64,000 bases of DNA from Struthio camelus. Its lineage: Eukaryota; Chordata; Aves; Struthioniformes; Struthionidae. The DNA is taken from the NCBI RefSeq assembly GCF_040807025.1, contig NC_090981.1, positions 632,501 through 696,500 on the forward strand. Reading direction: 5' to 3'. Below, piece by piece: positions 10,318 through 22,300 of the stretch (positions are counted from its first letter, which is position 1; each line of letters begins with the position of its first letter). The position numbers and the translations under genes were made by a program. The notes beneath the pieces are model-generated. The model made no database searches. It was not told the origin of the DNA and worked only from the letters and a program-made list of their open reading frames with translations.

Positions 10318-12858
10318 GGGCTTTAAACTAGGTATGTCACAGGGTTGGAGATCACAGCCTGTACTTAAGTGAGGGAATGGAGAACAGGGTAGAAAGTACA
10401 TGGGTGATAGGAGCAAGGGAAACCTCAGGAAGGATAAAACAGGGTGATGGGGGGGTGGCAACTTCCAGTGCCTGCACACAAATGTGGGCAGCCTAGGTAA
10501 CAAACAAGAGGAGAAAGTGGTTGCAGAACTATGACATCATTGGAGTTAGCAAGCCAGGAGAATTTTTGGAGGGTGTCAGAGAATTTGTTAACATAGTTGC
10601 TGGATGGGCTGAATGCAGTGATGCTCTCCTGGATCTACGACCCATGAACAAGGAAGAATTGGTTGGGGATGTGCTAATCAATGGCAGCCTTGGCTATAGC
10701 AACCACAAAATAGTGGAGTTGAAGATCCTGGGTGGAATGAACAAGGTGAGTAGCAAAGTACAGACCCTGGACTTCAGGAGAGCAGACCAGCTTATTCAGG
10801 AAACTGGTAGGTGGGATTGTGTGTGAGTCAGCTTTGAAGGGCAAAGGAGCTCAAGAGAGCTGGCAGGTCTTTAAGGGCAACCTCTTCCAAGCACAAGAAT
10901 GGTCCATCCCAGTACTCAGCAAAATGAGTAGACATATCAGGAGATGGGCTTGGCTAAACAAGGGGTGCATGACTGAGCTCCAATACAAAAAGGATGTATA
11001 CGGGAGGTGGAAGTGAGGACAGGCTACAAAGGAGGACTATAGAAACATTGCCTGGGCATGAAGAGATGATGTTAGGAAAACCAAAGCCCAACTAGATTTG
11101 AAGCTGGCAAGGGATATAAAGGGCAACAAGAATAGTCAGCGGTACGTCAGCAGTAAAAGAATAAACAAGGAAAAATGTGGGCCCACTCCTGATTGGGGCA
11201 GATGATTTAGTGACAGGGGGTGCAGATAATGCTGAGGTACTCAATGCCTTCTTTGCCTTGGTCTTCAGCCACAAGGTCTCCCAGGCCCCTGTGCTTAGAG
11301 ATAGGGTTCAAGGAGGAGAGGAACTACCAGTGGTGGTAAAAGATCAACTCAGGGATCTCTTGAGAGAACTCAATCCATGCATGTCCATGAGACCAGATGG
11401 GATGCATCTCAGAGTGCTAAGAGAACTGGCTGATATTATTACAAGGCCACTCCCTATCATCTCTGAAAGGTTGTGGAGATCAGGGGAGGTCCTTGATAAC
11501 TGGAGAAAGGCAAATGTTGCACCCATCTTCATAAAGGACGGGAAGGGAAATCTGGGCACTACAGGCTGGTCAGTCTCACTTTGTTCCCTGGGAAAATCAT
11601 GGAGCAAGTCCTCTTGGGAAGCTATTTCTGGGCACATAAATGTGAATGGGAATAGTCATCCATGCTTGACCAATCCAATGTCATTTCATTATGGAAGGTA
11701 TAGATCTGTGGATGAGAAGAGCAGTGGATGATGTCTACCTTGACTTTAGGAAGGATTTTGATACCATCTTCCATAGCATCCTTGTATCCATGTTGGAATG
11801 TCATGGTCTAGATGGGTGGACTACTAGATGGGTGAAAAATTGGTTGGATGATTGGGCTCAAAGGGTAGTGGTTAATGAGTCGTACTCTACCTGGAGGCCA
11901 GTTACAGGTGGAGTACTGCAGGGGGGGGTCTATCCTAGCACTTGTCCTGTTTAACATCTTTATCAATGACCTGGTAGAGGTGACAGAATGCACCCCATAA
12001 AATTTGTGGATGACACCAAACTCAGGGTTTGCAGTTGATACTCTCGAGTGTAGGGCTGCCATCCAGAGGGATCTAGACAGACTGGAGGAATGGGCTAACA
12101 GGAACCTCATGAAATTCAACAAGGACAAATGCCAAGTCCTGCACCTGGGATGGGAGAACACAGGCTGGGGACTGACTGGCTGGGGAGCAACTCTGCTGAA
12201 GAGGACCTGGAAGACAGTAAGGTAAACATGGGTCAGCAGTGTGCCCTGGCAGTGATGAAGGCTAACAGTATCCTGGGCTGTATCAAGAGGAACATAGCCA
12301 GTAGACTGAGGGAAGTGATTATCCCCCTCTACTAAGCACTTGTTAGACTGCATCTAGACTGTGTCTGGTTTTGGGATCCCCCAATACAAGAAAGATGTTG
12401 ATCAACTTGAGTGAGTTCAGTGGAGGCCAAGATGGTCAGGGGGCTGGAGCACTTGTCCTATGAGAAGAAGCTGAGGCAACTGGACTTGTTCAGCCTGGAG
12501 AAGAGAAGGCTTCAGGGGGACCTAATAGCCCCCCAATACCTATGAGGAGGTCATCAAGAAGATGGAGCCAGGCTCTTTACAACAGTGCATAGCAGGAGGA
12601 TGAAACAACAGGCATAAACTGAAATGGGGGGGGGGGTTCTGACTGTACATAAGGAAAAAATTTGTCAGTGTGAGGTTAATTAAGCATTGGAACAGGGGCC
12701 CAGAGAGGTTGTGCAGTCTCCATCCTTGGAGGTTTTCAGGACCTGACTGGACAAAGCCCTGAGCAACCTGGTCAGACCTCATAGCTGACCCTGCTTTGAG
12801 CAGGAGGTTGGACTAGAGATCCCCTGAGGTCCCTTCCAACCTGAATGATTCTGTGATA
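10318..12858 (+). mobile_element. CR1 LINE, older, internally deleted
   Basis: A plus-strand CR1 that begins with the CR1 5' type sequence (GGGCTTTAAACTAGGT, then GCAGCCTAGGTAACAAACA). It skips most of the endonuclease region and continues through RT (LDFRKDFDTI near 11740) to a tail ending GATTCTGTGAT at 12858. ORF2 is split over several frames (10521-10826, 11177-11731, 11691-11954, 12004-12225). It is therefore clearly older than the CR1 at 8094-10312, with which it is head to head. Only the 5' and 3' parts of ORF2 are recognisable; I see no functional coding. Confidence 0.85.
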
Positions 12859-12959
12859 ACAGCAAAAATAGACAAGACACAAAGTGGCTACTAACTTTAT
12901 CTTCAGAGAGGGTGTGTGTTTGCTTGCATATGTTCATACTTATGTGCATGCTCCTCTCA

Positions 12960-13297
12960 TACCCTTCTTTCCACACTGTCATCCATCTTCTTCCTTTGCT
13001 GCTTGCGCACGCGTCCTTCCTTCTTATTCCCTTTCCCTTTCCTTCTAGTCCCCGAACAGTGCCCATCGCCTGCTGTTCCTTCCCCCTTGCTTTCATACGC
13101 GGAACCTGTGCGCGCGTCCTTTTTCGCTCTTCCCCTCCTCCCTCCTTTCCGGGGCGGTGAATGCGACTCCAGGCCTAGGAGTGAGCGGCGACAAGCATAG
13201 GCTGAGCTTTTGCTACTTATCTGTCTTTATTCTTTTTCTTTCTCCCGCTTCTGGGACGCACGGGAGCAGCGAGTGTGAAGGGTGCTCCCCCACCGCC
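12960..13297 (+). promoter_or_regulatory. RAD23B: RAD23B CpG-rich promoter and 5' UTR
   Basis: A GC- and CpG-rich block in otherwise AT-rich DNA, directly before the RAD23B start. It holds an ETS-type site TTCCGG (13147-13152) overlapping a GGGGCGG Sp1 box (13151-13157), several CGCG steps (GCACGCGTCC, GCGCGCGTCC) and no TATA box. This is the usual layout of a housekeeping promoter. The transcription start cannot be placed from sequence alone. The initiation context GCCATGC has a purine at -3. Confidence 0.65.
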
Positions 13298-13363
13298 ATG
13301 CAGATCACACTGAAAACGCTGCAGCAGCAGACTTTCAAGATCGACATTGACCCCGAGGAGACG
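13298..13363 (+). CDS. RAD23B: RAD23B exon 1 coding part (residues 1-22)
   Basis: Starts at ATG 13298 and encodes the first beta hairpin of the ubiquitin-like domain ([20 protein letters not shown]). It ends in phase 0 at ACG|GTGCGG. The donor is followed at once by a long G run. The frame stays open to 13507, but past 13363 the protein no longer matches the family. Confidence 0.95.
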
Positions 13364-16300
13364 GTGCGGGGGGGGGGGGGGCGGGGGGGGAGTGCTCGTG
13401 CTCTGTTCTTTCCTTCACTCCGGCTGCAGGCGCCACACCTTCCATTCCCGGAAAAGGGGGTGGGGGCACCTACCCCTTTCTCGCTAGGGGTTGGCAGACA
13501 GGGATGAGAAGCAAAGGTGGAGGGGGGCTTCCAGTGTGTGTGTCCAGTTCTCCCTAACTCCTCTCTGTACTTCCCTTCCTCATTTGGTTGGAGGAAGTGT
13601 GTGTGGCAGGTAGAGGATAGCATGAATTGTACCTTTTTCTTTGGAGGAGGAGGGCAAAGAGAACTATAGGGAGTTATAACCTTTTCTCTCAGTAGCATGT
13701 GTGTGTACATAGGAGTGGATAATGGGCATAAATTATAACCTCTGCTGGTTTGTATAAGGAGTACTGGCAGTGGGTCATGGCCTTTTGGAGAGGGAGTATA
13801 GGGGAGGGAAGGAAACAGGGGAAGTTGCAGGATTCTTTCTGCAGAAGTGTATATTGAAGAGGGGCTGATGGTTGTTTGCCCTTAGATGTGCTTGTGCTTC
13901 CCTACTGGATGAGGTAGGTGTGTACTGGGAGCAGGATGCCTGTATCTGAGGAAGGTGGGCGACTGTTGGGAGGCTTTTTTGTTTAGCCTACAATGTGGAC
14001 TGTAATAATTACTCTGTCCTTGTGGGGTGAGAAGGTGCGTTTGAGATTCTGCTAGCCACTTTGAGGTGTGTATTGGTAGCTCCTGCTCAGCAGGTGTTTG
14101 GGCATGTGGTAGGATTTGTAATAGAATCAGTTTCTCTCCTTGATGTAAGTTACAGTGACTATGCAATTCTGTAAGGAGAGAAGAGACGCTGTTTGCAGGT
14201 GTGTGTTTCTCTGCTGGTGCTTGGAGTTTGTTGAAAAGTCCTCAGGCAAATATAGTCATATTGAGATGGGAAGAAGGGCCTTCAGTATGCTTTCAAGTTT
14301 GGAAAGTGCCTTACAACTCCCCCTGAGGAATACAGATACTTGTCTCTTGCAGGCAAGTCTGATATTCCTGCTGTCTTCCTTTGAGAGATTTGGTGAGCGT
14401 AGCTTTTGGAGGTGTGTTTGCAACAGCCTCTTATGTTACATCTGGGCTGTGAAACTATGAAAGGCCTTTACTTTTCTACTGCTGTTCCGAAGGTTGTTTA
14501 CCTTCCTCTATCTCAAAAACATAATAAAGGGAGGGCAATTAAAGTCAGGTTGCAGAATTTCTTGAATCTGGACAGTGTGACTGAGGGAGATTGAATGTCT
14601 AACTGAAGTATGTGTTAGAGTCCTTCAGGGATTTAAAACACCAGTCTTTAATCTCCACTGAGAAGGCTTTCTTTCATTTTTTTCTGCTGGTTCTGATATT
14701 AAGTAAGGTCCTGGGAAATATGAGCAAGGACAGGACTGAGGGAATGTTTGTCAATCAAATAAGCTCTCTAGTTTGAGACAGAAAAATGTATTGGCTAGAA
14801 GTTAGAGTATGGGGAAAATAGAAAGCATTTTCTAGTTTATAAATATAATTTCTCCAGTGGTTCAGTAACTGAACAAAGAATGTTCTCCAGTAAATTCGGG
14901 GCTTGGCTTGGAATCATAATGACAGTAGGGAATACAGGTAAGATTTGAGGAGTGTTTTGTGTTAGTATGTATGACGATGCCTTGATCTTACTAATTCTAG
15001 ATCTGTGGGTGTAAAAAGTGCATTTAAAATTCCTTGAGGTGCTAATTAGAAATTAAAGGATAAACTCTTTGGAGGAAAATGTTGAAAATATTAGAAGTAC
15101 AACTTATTAAAAAGCAAAGCATCTTCTTGAGTCCTCCGCTTAAAAACTAAATTTGTTTAAATTGCTGGATCTTTTAAAATGGCCCTTGTTAGCTTTATCT
15201 TTCAAAACTATTTGCTTGGATGTTCTCTTTTATTCTTGTTTTGAAAAAGGTTCTTTGTAGCTAATTGTACTAGTGCCCTAGACTAAATTTGTGACTTCTG
15301 TTGAGTATGTTAGCTTCTGGGAGTTCAGAAAGCATTGTGTTTAGTTGTACTGTACTTGTGTGCTCTGCTGCTAGAGGAAGGCTTGTTTACTTGGAGCTCT
15401 GCCCTATACTGTGACATGGCCAAATCTGATTTAGTTGCAATAGGCCCAGGGAACTTGTTGCTCTGAAATTGGCTTCTGTTTCTAGTAATTTCTGTCCTTA
15501 TTCTTACTACAAATTGAATTTAAACAGACTTGATGTTGTAGTGCAAAGTAATATCTTACTGAACCAGCAGTTCAGGCTTGTTGCTCAAAACTCATCAGTG
15601 GTATGGAAAATATTGAAGCATGTTGCTTCATATTTACATGTATCTTTCACTGAGAATATAATTAAGTAGCTATAATCCTTGTAATAGCTTTTACACAAAT
15701 AACTGATTGTCTATTTTATCAAGTGGCTGGACTTTATAATTCAGAACCTGCACTTAATATTAGTGTGACTTTAGGTTTTGTTTACTTGTGTTTTAAAGTA
15801 TTGGTATGCTGAGCATTTGCACTTAATGCTAGACTTGAAGCATGAACTGTTCTGTGTTTGTGAAAGTGCTAGATGGAGATGGTAGAATACCTGAACTGAT
15901 ATAATATGTGGTTTAAGAGAATTCTAGTCAAAGGCCCTGTTATTTGAGAAGCAAACCTCATTAACTATGAAATGGAGAAAATGTGTCAGACATGTCCTGA
16001 TTTTGACATTTTTGAGAAAACTTGTGAAGCAAGTGTATGGGAATCAACATTGTACTCGTGCTCTGTATAGAAGATGGAGTTACCAGTTGGAATTATATTA
16101 GTGTTTTGAACAGAGTAGTTGAGCACTTCATAATGCATTCAAACTTGGCCAGAATAAGTTAAAGCCTTTATTTATGTCGGTTCTCTTGTTTATTGGCTCT
16201 CTACAAAACACTGAGTGCATTAGGCTGTGTGTTAGAAATATGTAATATGCACTGTCTGATGCAGATCTGTGTAGCTACATCTCTTGATTGAGGTGAGTGA

Positions 16301-19300
16301 TTACGTTATTTCTCACTGTGGGTTTCTAAGCCTAGTGCTGCTGGGAATGCCTTTTTGGAGCTGCAGTTACTATTATGTTGGCATGAAACATGCTTTAATA
16401 AAGCTGTAATCTCAGCAAATATTCTGAACTTCCTTATCAAGTTTATCAAGTGAAAATAAGTATGTTATTTCATTTTCAGTTTAACTGTGCTGTTAACCTA
16501 AACATCTCGATTGTCCAGAGAGGTGCAAGGAATATGCAGGATGTCCTTAGTCCTCTGACAATTTCTAGTTGATGTAATATGGGCTCTCATATTTCACTGT
16601 TCTGCCACAATGTTTAAACACCTAGGAAATGCTTGCTTATTTAAAACTTCATTATGGAAGTTTGAAAATAACTTCTGGATGATCTAGTGTATCCTTGTTT
16701 TATTGTTAAATGTATACATCCAAAAATCCCAGTACACATAATGTCCTTCTGGTGCTGGAGGATGTTGCATTTTAGGTTGACAAATTTAACTTGGGTACTA
16801 ACCTAAGCTGTACTAAGTAGCTGGGGAGTGTGTTCCAGCAAAAAGAAATTGTGCAAATGGAGCAGGTTCCAAAGAGGTTGTAATAATGGAAAAAGTAAGG
16901 AATAGCACATGTTTGGGTTTTGTAGCAAAACAGAGGAAAGAAATAATATAATTTTGGAGGAGATTTTTTGGAGAAGAAACAGCTCTAGCAGAGAGCATGT
17001 ATTTCCTGATGTGTAGGGAACATAAGTGATATTTCAATTGGGTAATAAAGGTGCACAGAATTCAATTAAAATCCAATAAACTAGAGAGGTGCTTCTTAGG
17101 ATGGAGTTATTCATATGTATGGGGAGGAATATCCTAAAGTAACAAGTTACTTAAATAAAAGGATCTCTGAAAAAGATTAGTGATAAATTACTGAATTGAA
17201 GGTTAAACTGAAGCTATTGTTTGGGTGGCTGGTGTACTATTTATGAACCCATGTGAATGTTTGATCAGTTTCACCAGTTTGTATCTCTTCAGTACTTTAA
17301 GATCTTTGCTAAAGCACCTAATTTAAAAAAATGTGGAAAGGGCATGCAATTTTAAGACATACTTTGCATCCTTTCTCATTTTATTTGGGGTAAGAAAAAG
17401 ATTTATGGAAAGAAATTATAGTTTGTAGTAAGATCTGCCTAGTGATACCTGGGAAGCTTTAAGAAATATATACTGCAGGCTTCTGTTACAAACATACCTA
17501 CTGACCTAGCAGCGTTTAACTGAAACAAAAGTGTTAACATAATTCTACATATAGCTTCACGGATTATATAGCCTAGAAGAAAGTGAAAATCCTTTTTCGT
17601 AAGTGTCAAACTCAGTCTCTAAAAACACATAAAAATAATTGTTTTAGGATTTGTTCTGACTGCCTATGTCTGTCAGAAGAGTTGACTTTTGAAACAGTTT
17701 TGTGATAGCCAGAGTATTGCTTTGTTCAATAATGGAGAGATTTGACCTTATGAAGCTTCTAACTTGTGAGGGACTATGAAATTATTCTTTTATTTTTCTT
17801 AAATACCTTTGTGGCCACCTCCCTCCTAAGTGCGCTTCGGTATTAGTTTCTATAGCAGTAGTCTCTGAGAAGAGAATTATTTTTTGTGTTTCCCTGATAA
17901 CTAATATTCTCAGTGGTTAATTAGAGGAAAAGTATTCTCATGATCCTGCGCAGAATTCAGACCTATGCTTCTAGGCTAGAAGACATGTTCCTATGTCGTT
18001 AATTTCTGATATTTTTCTTTTAGTGCTTGTTTCATTTTCTGCTAGGTATCTTGCTCCTCTTCTAGAAGATAGTTATGTTGCTCCTTTATCTGCTAGGCTT
18101 TTTGTATACTATCAGAGAAGCTGAGAAATTGAAGGGCCTGTAGTCTGCTGCTTGAGATTTGATAGGTGACTCTTCAAAAGTGGCAGCTTCAGAGACAGAT
18201 TAAACTGTCAGGTAGCATGACAGATGGCACAATAAACCCTGAATACAAATATATGGGTTGTGTGTGCTAACAGATTGTTCTGTACATAATTGTGCCTTAT
18301 TTAAAGCTTATTTTGCAGCTATAATCAGCATCTAAAGAAATCTGTCCTTTGTACAGATAATCGAACATACTAGAAGATGGTACCTTTGGAATCTTGAGAG
18401 GAGGAAGGTATATGCTATTTAAGGACTGCTATGACCTAAAACAGAGCATGTTACTTTTTACAAACTTATTGCTGCCCACCTGCATACAAGGACATAATTT
18501 ACTAGCAAGTGTTTTGCATGCAATTTCACTATATTTCTAAAGTATCACAAACATTTTTAAAGGAAAACTTATAGGAAAAGATAAACATATAGGAATACAA
18601 GAAGTACCTGCCAATGTCTTCTCCCATCAAAGAAGATTGCTTCTTTGGTCACTGTTGCTGACAGGATACTTGGTTACTTTAAGTGGGCTCAGTCAAAGAA
18701 ATCACTTTCTGCTTTACAGGATCATAGAATCGTTGAGGTTGGAAGGCATCTCTGAAGATCGTCTAGTCCACCCCCCCCCCTGCTCAAAGCAGGGTCAACT
18801 AGAGCAGGTTGCTCAGGGCCTGGTCCAGTTGGGTTTTGAATATATCCAAGGATGGAGATTCTACAGCCTCTCTGGGCAACCTGTGCCAGTCTTTGACTAC
18901 CCTCAGAAAAACAAATTGTTTCTTATATTTAAGTGGAATCTCCTGTATTCTAATTTGTGCCCATTGCCTCTTGTCCTGTCGGTGGATACCACTGAGAAGA
19001 GTCTGGCTAAGTCTTCTTTACACCTGCCCATCAAGTATTTATACACATTGATAAGATTCCCCCCTGAGCCTTCTTTTCTCCAGGCTAAACAATCCCAGCT
19101 CTCTTAGCCTCTCCTCGTATAACAGATGCTCCAACCCCTTAATCATCTTCATGGCTCTTTTATGAACTCGCTCCAGCAGGTCCATGTCTGTCTTGTAGTG
19201 GGGAGCCTAGAACTGAACACAGTACTCCAGATGTAGCCTAACCAGTGCTGAGTAGAGGGGAAGGATCACCTCCTTCCACCTTCTAGCAAAACTCTGCCTA

Positions 19301-22300
19301 ATGCAGCCCTGGATGTTGTTGGCCTTCTTTGCCACAAGGGCACATTGCTGGCTCCTGTTCAACTTGTTGTCCACCAGGACCCCCAGGTCTCTTTCTGCAA
19401 AGCTGCTTTCCAGTTGGTCTGCATTGGCTAATTCCTCCCCAAGTGCAGGACTTGGCATTTCCCTTTGTGGAACTTCATGAGGTTCCTGTTGGCCCATTTC
19501 TCCAGCCTGTTGAGGTCCCTCTGAATGGCAGCACAACCCTCTGGTGTATCAGCCACTCCTCCCAGTTTTATATCATCTGCAAACTTGCTGAGGGTGCACT
19601 CTGTCCCATCGTCAAGGTCATTAATGAAGGCATTTAAACAGTATTGGCCACAGTATTGACCCCTGGGGGAAACCACTAGTGACTAGTCTCCTGCTGAGCC
19701 CAGCAGTTCAGCCAGTTTTCAGTTGACCTCACTATCCATTATTCGCATCCATACTTCATCAGTTTGTGTATGAGAATGTTATGGGCGACAGTGTTGAAAG
19801 CCTTAATGAATTTGAGATGAACAATATCTGCTGCTCATCCACCAAGCCAGTCATCTCATCGAAGGCAATTGCATTGGTTAAGCACAATTCCCCCTTCATA
19901 AATCCATGCTGACTACTTGTGACCACAAGGTGAGAAAGAATGGGTCGGATACCAGCATAGAGAGACACTCAGGGTTCATGAGGGGTTAAACAGGATAGAT
20001 TTAATAAAGGACATGTACGCCAAGCTGCATGGGGAGCCCCGGGAACCACGAGGAGGGGTTGCCGATGGGAGGCTGCTGGACGCACAGGTCAGATGCCCAG
20101 GTGGGACTCACTCTGTGTATCCCAAGGGCCCCTTTTATCTGTAGAACAATTTCCTTATCTCAGCTGTGCTAACCTTGAGTAGCTACCAGCCAGGAAGCAG
20201 CTAGACATTGTTGACAAAATGGAATATGCATGCCTGGCCCTGATGGGAATTCGGTCAGTGTGCAGAGAGCACACTCTGGGTCTGCTATCAGTCACCTGAC
20301 TCCTCACCAGCTCTTCTGCAGGTGTTCTCACTCCACTACTCCCAATCACCTTCTAGTCCTTCATGTGTTTGGAAATGGTTTCCCGGATTACTTGCTCCAT
20401 CACCTTTCCAGGGATTGAGGTGAGGCTGAAGGGCCTGTAGTTCCCTGGATCTGCCTTCTTGCCCTTTTTGAAGATAGGAGTGACATTTGCTTTCTTCCAG
20501 GCCTCAGGAATCTCTCCTGATTGCCATGACCTTTCACAGATAATTGAGAGTGGCCTTGGAATGACATCGGCCAGCTCCCTCAGCACTTATGGGTGCATCC
20601 TGTCAGGGCCCATGGACTTGTGGGTGTCCAGTGTGTTTAAATGTTTGTTAACCTGATCCTCTTTCACCTAGGTCTTCCTTGCTTTGGACTTTCCCACTGA
20701 TCTCAGGGTCCTGGGATTCCTGAGGGCCAGGCTTACCAGTGAAGACAGAGGCAAAGAAGGCATTCAGTACCTCTGCCTTTTCTGTGTCCTTTGTCACCAG
20801 GGCCCCTGCCCCATTTAATAGTGGGCCCACATTTTCCTTAGTCTTCCTTTTGCTGCTGATATACTTGTGTCATGTTTTAGGTCAGGGTAGACTAAACATG
20901 TGCATTAATTACTATGTAATAATTGGATCCATGTGAAGGAGTTTGGGTGTTTATCGCCTCTGTGAAAGTGATTAATAATGCAAAGAACACTACAAATTTA
21001 CAGAGAATTGGTTATCTCTACTTCCCCTTTCCTCACTGACTGGAGCAACAGTTGTCAGTAGTCAGGAGGAGCAGGGTGCTGAGTGTGTTGGTTCCGGCTG
21101 TACGAGCTTGGTCCCAGGTGTCTCTGGAGGTCCTCCACAGTCAGGTGTCCCCAAAGGTAGATTCGTGTCACTCCCCTTCGGGCTGAAGTGGATGAGATTT
21201 ATGAGGTGGAGAGCACCAGATTGATCTTTACTGGTTGGTGGACTGCTCCAAGCTGTTGCTCATTGATTGGTGTAGCGAGTTGCCATGCAAATATTCTCAT
21301 ATAAGTTTGGTTCTGCTATTTCTGCCAATTATGTGTTTTTTCATAGTGCCTGCCTAATTGTGCTCTAACAAAAGTTAGATCCCTAATTGTGCTCTAACAA
21401 AAGTTAGCGCTGTGTACTCAACTATGCAGACTACCATTCTAGATGGAGCCTAGCATACCCCTGCTAAATTAACTGGCTGACATAACCATGGGGAGAACTG
21501 GGCAACACTTAGCATCATCTGCTCCATGCAAGCTTTCTTTAGGATGCCAAACTGGTTTGTAGAGTTAGGGTCCTGTGTTTCTTTAGAAAGCCTCATTTTC
21601 TCAGTTAGGAACTGATCAGCTATGGCTCTGCTAGCCAGTGTGCTGCTTCCCTTCTTGATGGTATTGTGTTCAGTAAAGGCAATGAATAATAGGGAGAGTT
21701 GCAAGCCTTAATTTATAGGGAGCAGAAGAGAAACAACTTGTTTTGAGTGTGATCCATTGTATTGTGTGTGTACTGTTTGTGTACGCTGTGTGAATCAATG
21801 CTAATCCTTAAAGGTGTGTTGTCTGTGGAGTCTGGGTTCCCTTTATTCTGATAAGAATTTATTACAGGGGAAGAAAAATGGGACTCCTTGAGGACTAAAA
21901 TATATTTTTGAAGCCAGTTTACATAAAGTGAAGCTAGGTAGGCTGGAGGTTTGGCTTGTGGATGTGCATTTTTTGAGGAAAAACTGTCATAATGTTGTAG
22001 ATGCCATGAAGTTGCCTATACATCTTTAAATTGGCTTTTCAAAATCACCAGATCAACTTTCTGGGATTGTCTACCAGAATTTAATTTTCACTTAACCGTG
22101 GCCTGTGGAATTGCTGAAGTCCTGAGAGATAATCTTCTAGATGCTTAAAGACCTAACTTGCTAGGGGCACATTTGATTGCAGATGACTGAAATAGTTTAA
22201 CGCATTGCTTGCTGCCTTCAGCAATTTGTCACTGCCCACTAACTAGAAGGTACTGCCACTGTTCCAAAGGGAACAGAAGAAATGCAAGTGCTCCTCTTCT

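Noticed and set aside
13364..13507. Extension of RAD23B exon 1 through the open frame to 13507
   Set aside because: The codons after 13363 are low-complexity Gly/Arg and do not match the family. A GT donor in the proper phase joins perfectly to exon 2.
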